This document shows, one piece after another, positions 1 through 7,600 of a DNA stretch of 16,819 nucleotides. A model generated the notes under the pieces. It ran no database searches, had not been told where the DNA came from, and saw nothing but the letters and a program-made list of their open reading frames with translations. Both the position numbers and the translations under genes were made by a program. This DNA comes from DASUFH01 sp036274645 (GTDB lineage: Bacteria; Acidobacteriota; Terriglobia; 20CM-2-55-15). The DNA is taken from positions 1 through 16,819 of the forward strand of contig DASUFH010000097.1 of assembly GCA_036274645.1 (NCBI GenBank), given 5' to 3'. Every line of letters begins with the position of its first letter. Within the stretch, counting starts at the first letter, position 1.

Positions 1-115
1 TGACGAGGGCCAGATCGTAGCGTTCGCGGGACAGACGCTCGAGAGTCATCAGGGTGACCTTCTGCGCGCCACCCAGTTCCAGCTTGGTAATAACGTGGCA
101 AACCTTCGCCTTCAA
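1..115 (-). CDS. Glycosyltransferase, family 4-like, N-terminal fragment (runs off the window)
   Basis: Only the first 38 codons lie in the window; the gene continues leftward beyond base 1. The translation begins (M)KAKVCHVITKLELGGAQ and continues KVTLMTLERLSRERYDLALV. The core VCHVITKLELGGAQ is the first beta-strand and glycine-rich loop of GT-B fold glycosyltransferases (Glyco_transf_4 type), which move a sugar from a nucleotide-sugar to a lipid or glycan acceptor. I chose the TTG at 115-113 because GGAAGGA (129-123 on this strand) lies 7 nt upstream, an excellent Shine-Dalgarno spacing. A GTG in frame at 157-155 is possible but would add 14 residues before the first strand. Donor and acceptor cannot be told from this fragment. 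Confidence 0.75.
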   Translation of the reverse strand, partial: MKAKVCHVITKLELGGAQKVTLMTLERLSRERYDLALV

Positions 116-169
116 CGCTGAGTCCTTCCGCCGGGAATGGCCGCGCAATGGGAACACGGGCCGGCCGGC

Positions 170-198
170 ATCAAAGCGCAATAATGCAACAGGGTCAA
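170..198 (-). promoter_or_regulatory. Candidate sigma70-type promoter for the glycosyltransferase
   Basis: Reading the minus strand, TTGACC (198-193) is followed after 17 nt by TTTGAT (175-170). The predicted start of transcription is near 163, giving a leader of about 48 nt to the TTG start at 115. The -35 matches consensus at 5 of 6 positions and the -10 at 4 of 6. The rest of the 116-306 gap is purine-rich on the plus strand. It contains CATAAT at 231-236, a possible but weak -10 for the DUF2071 gene with no -35. Confidence 0.45.
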
Positions 199-306
199 AA
201 GGAAAGGAAAAAAAGTCGCGGCGCCCGGACCATAATGAGGCCATGCGAAGGCTGTATGCGAGTCACGCCGGTCCGCTGGCCGCGGTGGCCTGAGGAAGGT
301 TTGCCG

Positions 307-1095
307 ATGTCTCGGCGCGTCTCCATTCCAGATACGACTCATCGTCCCTGGCCCGCCCCGCCGCATCCATGGCTCATGCGAATGAGCTGGCATAACCTGC
401 TCTTCATGCACTGGCCCGTTTCCCCCGATCTGCTTCGACCGCTGATTCCGCCGGCGCTGGAACTGGACACGTTCGACAACCAGGCCTGGCTCGGCATCGT
501 GCCTTTCACCATGACCAATGTAAGGCCCCGATGGTTTCCTGAGTTTCTCGGGTCGGCGTTTCCGGAGATCAATCTTCGGACCTACGCGCGGCGCGGCCAC
601 CGTTCCGGAGTATGGTTTTTCAGCCTCGACGCGGCGGACTGGCTGGCGGTATGGGCGGCCCGGCGCGCTTATCACCTTCCTTACTGGCTGGCGGAAATGT
701 CCGCTGAGCAGGTCAGCGGATGGACTCATTTCAAGAGCCGGCGCGCGGCCGATCCCGGCGTGAAGATTTCGTGCCGTTACCGACCCACGGGGCCGCCCTT
801 CCGGTCTCTGCCGGGGTCACTCGAATACTGGCTGACGGAACGCTACTGCCTGTTCAGCGCGAACCGGCGTGGAGGAGTGTTCGTCGGGGAAATTCATCAC
901 CGGCCATGGCCATTGCAGCCGGCGGAGGTGGAATTGACGGAGAACACGATGGCGGGGCCGATCGGCGCGACTCTGCCCGCATCGCAACCACTTTTGCATT
1001 ACGCCGAGCGGCTCGACGTGGTGGCGTGGGGACTGGAAAGAGCGGAGCTCTTCGTTCCAGCGTCTGCTGGACGCGGGGCAAATCGCTCGACCTGA
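307..1095 (+). CDS. DUF2071 / YqjF-family protein
   Basis: A 262-aa protein resembling the DUF2071 (COG3361, YqjF) family, whose biochemical role is unknown. Recognisable family blocks are LLFMHWPVSPDLLRPLIPP (residues 31-49), the nearby NQAWLGIVPFTM, and INLRTYARRGHRSGVWFFSL (88-107). No signal peptide or membrane segment is visible, so it is probably cytoplasmic. The start is the ATG at 307 because GAGGAAGG at 292-299 sits 7 nt upstream; the reading frame is open back to 148 but that part is not conserved-looking. The length fits the family (about 240 aa). The gene converges on the TPR gene, with only 12 bp between the two stop codons. Family assignment is by motif memory, and no function should be inferred. 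Confidence 0.85.
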   Translation: MSRRVSIPDTTHRPWPAPPHPWLMRMSWHNLLFMHWPVSPDLLRPLIPPALELDTFDNQAWLGIVPFTMTNVRPRWFPEFLGSAFPEINLRTYARRGHRSGVWFFSLDAADWLAVWAARRAYHLPYWLAEMSAEQVSGWTHFKSRRAADPGVKISCRYRPTGPPFRSLPGSLEYWLTERYCLFSANRRGGVFVGEIHHRPWPLQPAEVELTENTMAGPIGATLPASQPLLHYAERLDVVAWGLERAELFVPASAGRGANRST

Positions 1096-1118
1096 GGCCC
1101 GCCAGCGCTACTTTTTTT
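1066..1118 (+). terminator. Possible rho-independent terminator of the DUF2071 gene, overlapping both convergent coding ends
   Basis: GCTGG (1066-1070) and CGGG (1074-1077), separated by a 3-nt bulge, pair with CCCG (1098-1101) and CCAGC (1102-1106). Seven T residues follow at 1112-1118. The upstream arm is inside the last DUF2071 codons. The T-tract is the antisense of the Lys-Lys codons at the C-terminus of the TPR protein. The 5-nt gap between stem and T-tract is longer than ideal, so this is tentative. Confidence 0.35.
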
Positions 1119-2445
1119 CGAGCTCCGCCACGATTCCGCGAGCCTTCTCGACCATGTCCCTGGCTTCCGGCGCGTCACCAACCGCGGCGATGAACTCGCG
1201 GAATTCACGCGCCGCGCCGGCGCGGTCTCCCTTCAACTGCAGGGATTCGGCCAGGTTGAACCTGGCGCGCAGATACCCCTTGTCGACCTGAATCGCTTCG
1301 CGATAGGACTCAATCGCGGAATCGAGTTTGCCCTGAGCGCGCAACGCCGTTCCCAGGTCCGAGTGGTACTTGGCGACAGTCGGGCCATAACGCACAGCGT
1401 CGCCAAGTGAAGCGACCGCCGCGTCCACCTTCCCCTGAACCAGCAGGGCCACGCCGAGTTGATCGTACGCCACGGCATATCGGGAATTCAGTTCCAGCGC
1501 CTCGCGGTACGCGGCGATGGCGTCGTCAAGCTTGCCCTGATCGCGAAACGCAGTCCCAAGGTTGTAGTGGGCCTGCGCCATTCCCGGCGACAAACGGATG
1601 GCTTCCCGATACTCCACAACCGCTTCATCGACTTTGCGCTGATCCTGCAACACCATTCCGAGACTGTTATGGGTGGCGGCCAGACCGGGATCCAGACGGA
1701 TAGCGGCGCGAAACTCCTGCGCCGCATCCTCAAATCGATTCAACCGGGCCAGCAGGGAGCCCAGGTTATGGCGCCCCTCGGCGTCGTCCGGGTTGACGCG
1801 GATGGCTTCGCGGTATTCCTTCACCGCTTCCTCGCTCATCCCTTTTCCAATCAATGTGATCGCCAGGTTGTAGCGGGCCGATGAATACTTCGGGTCCAAC
1901 CGGATCGCCTCCCGGAACTCGGCGATCGCCTTGTCCGACTCCCCCTGCTGGCTGAGCAGAGCTCCAAGCCCCGCGTGCGCAACGCTGTCGCTGGGATTGA
2001 GCCGGATCGATTCTTCCAACTCGGAAACCGCCTCTTTGCCTTTGCCCTGCCCGAGGAGTTCATTCGCCCGGATGTAGTGACGCTCCGCCTCAGACACGCG
2101 CTGGAACAGCGCATAGCCTTCGTCGACCTTGATGACCGCGCTCAACTGCCCCGGCTGAAGCCCAGACAAACCGGCCCGATATTCCTCGCTGAGGTCCACA
2201 ACGTTTACAACGCCGATGTAACCACCCGTCAGGGCCGACGGGTCCACGGAATATTGGGTCGCAAGGTCCTTAAACGGTTCGCCGGACTGAATCCGGGCCC
2301 GGAGATCCGCCGCTTCCTTCTCAGTGGCCACCCGAATCATCCGCGCCGCTACGCTGGCAGGCTGCTGGGCCAATAGCGGGACGCCAACACCAAAAGCGAG
2401 GCACAGACCAAGGACACAAAGGGCCGGTTTCAAGGATTTCTGCAT
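1108..2445 (-). CDS. Secreted protein with a degenerate parvulin domain and about nine TPR repeats
   Basis: A 445-aa protein. Residues 1-26 form a signal peptide (hydrophobic core from about residue 8, likely cut after LLA), so it is probably periplasmic or outer-membrane associated. Residues about 34-118 look like a PpiC/parvulin prolyl isomerase domain: PFKDLATQYSVDPS (57-70), GGYIG (74-78) and LQPGQLSAVIKVDEGYALF. The histidine expected in the first strand (RHIL in SurA) is methionine here (ARMIRV, M36), so catalysis is doubtful. From about 119 to 425 come roughly nine 34-residue TPR units of the form YNLGxAxxxxGxxDEAIxxYREAIRLxP, a protein-binding superhelix. The start ATG has no Shine-Dalgarno but has TAGAAT 8 nt upstream. 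It lies 62 bp downstream of ubiD on the same strand. It may act as a periplasmic scaffold or chaperone; partners are unknown. Confidence 0.85.
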   Translation of the reverse strand: MQKSLKPALCVLGLCLAFGVGVPLLAQQPASVAARMIRVATEKEAADLRARIQSGEPFKDLATQYSVDPSALTGGYIGVVNVVDLSEEYRAGLSGLQPGQLSAVIKVDEGYALFQRVSEAERHYIRANELLGQGKGKEAVSELEESIRLNPSDSVAHAGLGALLSQQGESDKAIAEFREAIRLDPKYSSARYNLAITLIGKGMSEEAVKEYREAIRVNPDDAEGRHNLGSLLARLNRFEDAAQEFRAAIRLDPGLAATHNSLGMVLQDQRKVDEAVVEYREAIRLSPGMAQAHYNLGTAFRDQGKLDDAIAAYREALELNSRYAVAYDQLGVALLVQGKVDAAVASLGDAVRYGPTVAKYHSDLGTALRAQGKLDSAIESYREAIQVDKGYLRARFNLAESLQLKGDRAGAAREFREFIAAVGDAPEARDMVEKARGIVAELEKK

Positions 2446-2453
2446 GGCTGAAA

Positions 2454-2459
2454 ATTCTA
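2454..2459 (-). promoter_or_regulatory. Candidate -10 box (TAGAAT) for a leaderless TPR transcript
   Basis: TAGAAT, preceded by TGG as in an extended -10 (TGn), ends 8 nt before the ATG at 2445. Transcription would start at or next to the A of ATG. No ribosome binding site and no clear -35 are visible upstream. Confidence 0.45.
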
Positions 2460-2507
2460 CCAGTCACGGGCGGCGCGCGCCACCAGCGCGGTTTGCAGTG
2501 GGAAATT

Positions 2508-4253
2508 CTATTTCCAGTACTCGTTCCAGCGGCGATCGACCAGCCGGATCACCGACTCATCCATGACCAGCGGCTCCGGATAACCGGGCTTCCAGGTCGC
2601 GTCGATAGCGGCTGCGCCGCGATAAACCGGACGCGCGCCCATGAACACCTGCTCGGTAAAGATCATGTCGCGCGCGGGATCGAAGCGCGTGAAGATGCCC
2701 CATTGCAGTTGCTCGTCATCGTCAATGCGCACATCGGGACTCACGGCGGCGATCAGACGCGCCGGCAGATTAGCCCGCGCCAGTCTGGCCAGAACGTCCC
2801 GTGGCGATTCGCGAACCGTGACGGCAAGCAATCCGCCTGCAAGAAGCCGCCACCGTTCGATGCGGCCATCAATACCGGCCAGGTCGATACCGGCCGGCGC
2901 CGGGGCCGGTTCGCGAATTTCCCCGCACGCGTTGAGAACGAGCTTGCTGCCGGTGTGCATCGTGAACGACGTGAAATCGAGTGTATCGAGCGGCGCCACG
3001 GGCAGAAGCCAGAGGTGGTCCTCGGGCTCGAACCGGCTCCAGAGGTCACTCATGACACCGTGGAAATCGGCCGGATCGCGATCGGGTCCAACCAGCGCCA
3101 GGACCTTGGTCAGCGACAGCTGTCCGGTCCCGAGCAGCGCCATGGCCGTTTTCCAGGCCTCCTTCGGATGGCGCTCTTTCACGGACACCACGAGCAGATT
3201 GTGAAATCCCGCTCCCGCATACGCGCACATATCGACGACGTTGGGATGCAGCAGGCGTATCAGCGGACCCACCATGGCGCCGGCGGCATTGCCCAGGAAC
3301 TTGTCCTCCTGGGGCGGCCGGCCCACTACGGTGGCGGCGTAAAGCGCGTCCCGCCGGCGAGTCACACGTTGGATGTGAAACACCGGAAAATCCGCCGCGT
3401 CCGAGTAATGGCCGAAATGGTCGCCGAATGGGCCTTCCCTTCGCCGTTCGCCCGGAGGAACGACCCCTTCGAGCACGATCTCGGCGCTCGCCGGAATCGG
3501 CATATCGAATGATTTCGCCCGGACCATCGGAACGCGGCGGCCGCGGAGAAAACCGGCGAAGGCGATTTCGTCCACGTCCTCGGGCAGCGGCAAGATGGAC
3601 GAAATCATCACGATCGGATCCGCGCCAATCACCACCGCAACGGGAAGCGGCTCGCCGGCGCGCTCCGCTTCCCAGTAATGGCCGCGGCCACCCTTCATGC
3701 TCTGCCAGTGCATCCCGGTATGGCTTTCGTCGAACACCTGAAGCCGGTAGAGCCCGAGATTCCGGCGGCGCGTCACCGGATGCCGCGTCATGACCATGCC
3801 GAACGTGATGAAACGGCCGGCGTCCCCCGGCCAGCATTGAAGAATGGGCAACCGACCCAGATCAGGCGCCTCGACGACTTCCTGACATGGCGCCCGGCCG
3901 ACCGAGCGCGGAAGCATACCCATTGCCCGGCGCGCCACGGCGCGCTTTTCCCAGAGCGCCCCCAGCGACGGCGGATTCAAACGCTCGACGAAGCCAAGAA
4001 TTTCCGCGCCGATCTCCGCCGGCTCACGCCCCAGGGCCTCCCGAATCCGGTCCATCGAACCAAACAGGTTCATGACCAACGGCGTCGACGCGCCTTTCGG
4101 ACGTTCAAAGAGGAGCGCGGGTCCATTTTCCTGCACAACCCGCTGGGCGATCTCGGACGCCTCCAGCACAGGATCGACTTCGGCGCGAACTCTGCGAAGC
4201 ATGCCCCGACGTTCCAGGTGGGCCACAAACTGGCGCAAATCATCAAACGGCAT
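2508..4253 (-). CDS. ubiD: UbiD-family prenylated-FMN-dependent decarboxylase
   Basis: A 581-aa UbiD-family (de)carboxylase. These enzymes use prenylated FMN made by UbiX to decarboxylate aromatic or unsaturated acids, as in ubiquinone or menaquinone synthesis and aromatic acid breakdown. The catalytic Arg-Glu-Glu/Asp network is visible: R170 in NLGLYRLQ and E273/D278 in EGPFGDHFGHYS. Metal and cofactor ligands N165, H182 (MHWQ) and the AEIVLEG strand (257-263) are also present. The start MPFDDLRQFV at 4253 matches the family N-terminus; the frame stays open to 4454 but that extension runs into the divergent PLP gene and is rejected. There is no Shine-Dalgarno, and TATCGT lies 9 nt upstream. 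It is longer than E. coli UbiD (about 500 aa), mainly at the C-terminus. No UbiX lies nearby. The menaquinone decarboxylase MqnL is one possibility; the substrate cannot be fixed from sequence. Confidence 0.93.
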   Translation of the reverse strand: MPFDDLRQFVAHLERRGMLRRVRAEVDPVLEASEIAQRVVQENGPALLFERPKGASTPLVMNLFGSMDRIREALGREPAEIGAEILGFVERLNPPSLGALWEKRAVARRAMGMLPRSVGRAPCQEVVEAPDLGRLPILQCWPGDAGRFITFGMVMTRHPVTRRRNLGLYRLQVFDESHTGMHWQSMKGGRGHYWEAERAGEPLPVAVVIGADPIVMISSILPLPEDVDEIAFAGFLRGRRVPMVRAKSFDMPIPASAEIVLEGVVPPGERRREGPFGDHFGHYSDAADFPVFHIQRVTRRRDALYAATVVGRPPQEDKFLGNAAGAMVGPLIRLLHPNVVDMCAYAGAGFHNLLVVSVKERHPKEAWKTAMALLGTGQLSLTKVLALVGPDRDPADFHGVMSDLWSRFEPEDHLWLLPVAPLDTLDFTSFTMHTGSKLVLNACGEIREPAPAPAGIDLAGIDGRIERWRLLAGGLLAVTVRESPRDVLARLARANLPARLIAAVSPDVRIDDDEQLQWGIFTRFDPARDMIFTEQVFMGARPVYRGAAAIDATWKPGYPEPLVMDESVIRLVDRRWNEYWK

Positions 4254-4262
4254 CGGCCGGAC

Positions 4263-4268
4263 ACGATA
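4263..4268 (-). promoter_or_regulatory. Weak candidate -10 box (TATCGT) for ubiD
   Basis: TATCGT with an upstream TGC (extended -10 form) ends 9 nt before the ubiD ATG at 4253. There is no -35 and no ribosome binding site. The match is weaker than at sufT or the TPR gene. Confidence 0.25.
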
Positions 4269-4365
4269 GCACGCCGCGCGCAAAACCGATTCCCTGCGCG
4301 TCCTGTTACCATTGAAGGGATACTCAAAGACACGCTGAAGCTCCAGAACACCGGAGGCATTTCCA

Positions 4366-5526
4366 ATGATCAAGCGACCGCAGCAGCTGGAAACAAAACT
4401 CATCCACGCCGGCGATCCGCTCCCACGTATCAAGGGCGCAGTCAACCTGCCCATCTTTCAGTCGGCAAACTTCGAATACAGCGCGGAAACCGAATACCAC
4501 GATGTCCGCTACATCCGGCTGAACAACACCCCCAATCACGAGGCTCTGCACATCAAGCTGGCGGCTTTGGAAAACGCAGAGGCGGCGCTCGTCGCGGCCA
4601 GCGGCATGGCGGCGATATCCACGACATTGCTGACGCTGCTTTCGGCGGGAGACCACATGTTGATCCAGGACTGCGTTTATGGGGGCACCCATCAGTTCGT
4701 GACACAGGATCTGGGCGCCTTCGGCATCAGTTACGACTTCATTGACGCCAACCAGCCATCCACCTGGGCGAAGCTGGTGCGGCCATCAACGCGAGTCCTC
4801 TATGTCGAGACCATGAGTAATCCGCTCCTGCAAACGCCCGATCTCGAAGCGGCGGTCCGGTTTGCCTCCAGGCACAAGCTCGCGTCGGTCGTCGACAACA
4901 CGTTTGCCAGTCCGGTGAACTTCCGGCCCGCCGAATGGGGATTCGACCTCTCGCTGCACAGCGGCACGAAATATCTCAACGGCCACTCCGACATCGTCGC
5001 GGGCGCAGTGATCGGCCGCGCGAATCTGGTCACGCGCATCAAACGCCGGCTGGACCATCTGGGCGGCTCGCTCGATCCGCACGCGGCGTTTCTGCTGTAT
5101 CGCGGCATGAAGACTCTGGCGGTCCGGATGGCCTACCAGAACGCGAGCGCCGCGACGATCGCGCGATTTCTGGAAAAGCGTCCGGAAGTCGAGCGTGTCT
5201 ACTACCCCGGCGGGGCGCAGGACAGCGGACGAAAGCGCGCCCGAAAGCTGTTCAACGGTTTCGGCGGCGTCCTGAGCTTCGAACTTCGCGGAGGAATGCG
5301 AGCGGCGCGCCGTTTCATCGGCCGGGTCACGCTGCCCATCGTGGCGCCGAGTCTGGGCGGCGTGGAGTCTCTGATCACGCGCCCATGCACGACGTCTCAC
5401 GCCGGAATGAGCCCGCAGGACCGAAAACGCGCGGGTATCTCCGACAGTCTGATCCGTCTCTCGGTCGGCGTGGAAGCCACGTCGGACCTGATCGAGGATC
5501 TGGAAAGCGCCCTTTCCGCCGTCTGA
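4366..5526 (+). CDS. Cys/Met-metabolism PLP-dependent enzyme (cystathionine gamma-synthase/beta-lyase-like)
   Basis: A 386-aa fold-type I PLP enzyme of the Cys_Met_Meta_PP family. It would act on sulfur amino acids: cystathionine synthesis or cleavage, or methionine gamma-lysis. Visible signatures are YGGTH (105-109), the ETMSNPLLQTPDL block (149-161), D177 in VVDNTF for the pyridine nitrogen, the PLP-binding K202 in LHSGTKYLNGHSD, and PSLGGVESLITRP followed by TTSHAG near the C-terminus. The usual YSRxxNPT phosphate-binding motif is YIRLNNTPNH (49-58), a variant typical of a separate subgroup, so the exact reaction is uncertain. The start is supported by GGAGG at 4353-4357, 8 nt before the ATG. 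TACCAT at 4307-4312 (within TGTTACCAT) may be its -10. It is divergent from ubiD, with 112 bp between the starts, and 109 bp upstream of metG. Confidence 0.9.
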   Translation: MIKRPQQLETKLIHAGDPLPRIKGAVNLPIFQSANFEYSAETEYHDVRYIRLNNTPNHEALHIKLAALENAEAALVAASGMAAISTTLLTLLSAGDHMLIQDCVYGGTHQFVTQDLGAFGISYDFIDANQPSTWAKLVRPSTRVLYVETMSNPLLQTPDLEAAVRFASRHKLASVVDNTFASPVNFRPAEWGFDLSLHSGTKYLNGHSDIVAGAVIGRANLVTRIKRRLDHLGGSLDPHAAFLLYRGMKTLAVRMAYQNASAATIARFLEKRPEVERVYYPGGAQDSGRKRARKLFNGFGGVLSFELRGGMRAARRFIGRVTLPIVAPSLGGVESLITRPCTTSHAGMSPQDRKRAGISDSLIRLSVGVEATSDLIEDLESALSAV

Positions 5527-5575
5527 CGGCGGCGGCTGCGGGCAACACCGTCAATCCTTCGCGCCGGCTCCGGAC

Positions 5576-5590
5576 AACGGATATTCCGTT
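5576..5590 (+). terminator. Small hairpin between the PLP gene and metG
   Basis: AACGG (5576-5580), the loop ATATT, then CCGTT (5586-5590) form a perfect 5-bp stem 50 bp after the PLP stop codon. No T-tract follows, so termination activity is doubtful. Confidence 0.2.
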
Positions 5591-5620
5591 CTCAGTCATC
5601 GTCAGGAGCGCGCGGTCATG

Positions 5621-5626
5621 TATTCT
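5621..5626 (+). promoter_or_regulatory. Candidate -10 box (TATTCT) for metG
   Basis: TATTCT ends 9 nt before the metG ATG at 5636. TCGTCA (5599-5604), which matches 4 of 6 bases of TTGACA, lies 16 nt upstream of it. An AAAGG at 5628-5632 is only 3 nt from the ATG, too close to be a normal Shine-Dalgarno, so a leaderless or nearly leaderless mRNA is likely. Confidence 0.45.
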
Positions 5627-5635
5627 TAAAGGCTT

Positions 5636-7597
5636 ATGTCGAAGTCTTTCTACATCACCACCCCGCTCTACTACGTGAACGCGCCGCCCAGCTGGGGCGC
5701 CTACACCACCATCGTTGCCGATACGGTTCGCCGGTACAAAAAGATGCTCGGCATTGATGTTCATCTCGTGACTGGAACCGATGAACACGGACAGAAGATC
5801 GAGCGCTCCGCCAGGGCGCAGGGCATCTCTCCCAAGGAACTGGCCGACCGGGTCGCCGCTCAATACCGGGACCTCTGGGAGCGATTGGGAATCCAGTACG
5901 ACACGTTCATCCGCACAACCGACGAACGGCATGTCCCCGCCGTCCACGAGTTGTACCGACGGGCGAAGGCGGCGGGATACATCTACAAAGGCCAGTATTC
6001 GGGCTGGTACTGCGTCTCCGACGAAGCCTATGCGCCCGAAAGCGATCCGGCCAAACCGGTCAATTGCCCGGACTGCGGACGTCCGACGGAGTGGTTTTCG
6101 GAAGAGAGCTATTTCTTCAAACTGTCCTCGTTCACGGACCGGCTGCTCGAGTACTACGAGCGTCACCCGGACTTCATTCGTCCGGTGACGCGGCGCAATG
6201 AAATCGTTTCCTTCGTCAAAGGCGGCCTGCGGGATCTTTCCATCAGCCGGGCGACATTGAAGTGGGGCATTCCGCTGCCCGACGATCCGAAACACGTCTT
6301 TTACGTCTGGTTTGACGCGTTGACCGGATATCTGAGCGCGATCGGTTTCGGTACCGACGAGGCGCTCTTTCAGCGTTACTGGCCGGCGGGACTGCATCTG
6401 GTGGGCAAGGAGATCGTCCGTTTTCACACCGTCTACTGGCCGGCGTTCCTGATGGCGGCGGACCTGCCGGTTCCGGAGTGTGTGTTCGGGCATGGCTTCT
6501 GGCTGGCCAGCGGCGAAAAGATGTCGAAGTCCCGCGGCAACGTGGTGGATCCGTTCGTGCTCAACGACGTGTTCGGATCCGAAGCGCTGCGCTATTTCCT
6601 GCTGCGCGAAATGGTGTTCGGCCAGGACTGCAATTTCAGCTTCGAGGCGCTGGTGCAGCGCGCCAACAGCGACCTCGCCAACGGGTTGGGCAATCTGCTC
6701 AGCCGCACAACGGCAATGATCTCCAAATATCGCGGCGGGCGGATTCCGCCCCATGGCGCAGCCAAAGGCGACGCCGGCGTGCGGGAGCTGGCGGCCCGTG
6801 TCATGGCCGACTATCGCGCCAACCTCGACGACTGCAGTTTTTCCCGCGCCCTGGAAAACGTGTGGGAACTGATTTCCCGCGTCGACAAATACATCGTCGA
6901 AAACGAGCCGTGGGTTCTGGCGGCTTCGCCCGGCGCCGCCGGCGCGCTGGACAGCGTGCTGTTTCATTCGGCCGAAGCGTTGCGCCTGATCGCGGCGATG
7001 CTCGCGCCGGCGCTGCCCCGCAGCGCGCAGGCAATCTGGGAACAGCTGGGACTCGATGGCGTGGTTGCAGACACGCGACTGAACGATCTCGCCTGGTCAA
7101 ACACGCTCGAAGGAAAGGCCATCCGACCCGGCGCGGCGTTGTTTCCGCGGCTCGACGCCAAGGAAGTGTTCAAGAAGCTGGACACGGCGGCCGGCGAGGC
7201 GCCCGCGGCGGAATCGAGCGCCGCTGCGGCGCCGGCGGAAGCCGCGTCGGCGGTTCCGCCAATCGATGCCACGATCACGATCGACGACTTCGCCAAAATC
7301 GATCTGCGCGTCGGGACCGTCCTGGAAGCCGAGCGGGTCAAAGGCGCCGATAAACTTCTGCGCCTGATGGTGGACATCGGGATAGAAAAGCGGCAGATCG
7401 TCGCCGGCATCGCGACGGCCTACGCTCCGGAAGCGCTGATCGGCCGGAAGGTGGTCATCGTGGCCAACCTCCAGCCGCGCAAACTGCGTGGGCTGGAATC
7501 CAACGGCATGGTCGTGGCCGCGTCTCTGGGCTCGGGCGACAAACCGACGCTCATCGGCCTGCTGGAAGACGTCGCCAACGGCGCTCGCCTGCGCTGA
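5636..7597 (+). CDS. metG: Methionyl-tRNA synthetase with altered HIGH motif
   Basis: A 653-aa class I synthetase that charges tRNA-Met in the cytoplasm. The order is: Rossmann catalytic core (1 to about 345), with TGTDEHGQKI, a reduced zinc-knuckle region (YCVSDEAY...NCPDCGRP), VFYVWFDALTGYLSA and an intact KMSKS loop (295-299); an alpha-helical anticodon-binding domain (about 350-510); an Ala/Pro/Glu-rich linker; and a C-terminal tRNA-binding OB fold (about 546-653) beginning ITIDDFAKIDLRVG. The length and layout are those of long bacterial MetRS. The oddity is at residues 17-23, where family members have PHIGHAY or PHLGHAY and this reads PSWGAY: both HIGH histidines are gone and one residue is deleted. 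Either this copy is catalytically impaired, it uses an unusual active site, or the source sequence has clustered errors. The gene heads a metG-tatD-polyprenyl synthase cluster. Confidence 0.95.
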   Translation: MSKSFYITTPLYYVNAPPSWGAYTTIVADTVRRYKKMLGIDVHLVTGTDEHGQKIERSARAQGISPKELADRVAAQYRDLWERLGIQYDTFIRTTDERHVPAVHELYRRAKAAGYIYKGQYSGWYCVSDEAYAPESDPAKPVNCPDCGRPTEWFSEESYFFKLSSFTDRLLEYYERHPDFIRPVTRRNEIVSFVKGGLRDLSISRATLKWGIPLPDDPKHVFYVWFDALTGYLSAIGFGTDEALFQRYWPAGLHLVGKEIVRFHTVYWPAFLMAADLPVPECVFGHGFWLASGEKMSKSRGNVVDPFVLNDVFGSEALRYFLLREMVFGQDCNFSFEALVQRANSDLANGLGNLLSRTTAMISKYRGGRIPPHGAAKGDAGVRELAARVMADYRANLDDCSFSRALENVWELISRVDKYIVENEPWVLAASPGAAGALDSVLFHSAEALRLIAAMLAPALPRSAQAIWEQLGLDGVVADTRLNDLAWSNTLEGKAIRPGAALFPRLDAKEVFKKLDTAAGEAPAAESSAAAAPAEAASAVPPIDATITIDDFAKIDLRVGTVLEAERVKGADKLLRLMVDIGIEKRQIVAGIATAYAPEALIGRKVVIVANLQPRKLRGLESNGMVVAASLGSGDKPTLIGLLEDVANGARLR

Positions 7598-7600
7598 GCG

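Noticed and set aside
148..306. Upstream extension of the DUF2071 gene to the ATG at 148
   Set aside because: The extra 53 residues are basic and unlike the family, while the ATG at 307 has GAGGAAGG at ideal spacing.
2493..3512. A 339-codon open frame on the plus strand opposite ubiD
   Set aside because: It is antisense to conserved UbiD motifs, and its composition is typical of a shadow frame.
4254..4454. Upstream extension of ubiD to an ATG at 4454
   Set aside because: It would overlap the divergent PLP gene and its ribosome binding site and add 67 non-conserved residues; MPFDDLRQFV at 4253 fits the family start.
5375..6967. A 530-codon open frame on the minus strand opposite the PLP gene and metG
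   Set aside because: It spans two well-supported genes on the other strand and has no recognisable domain.
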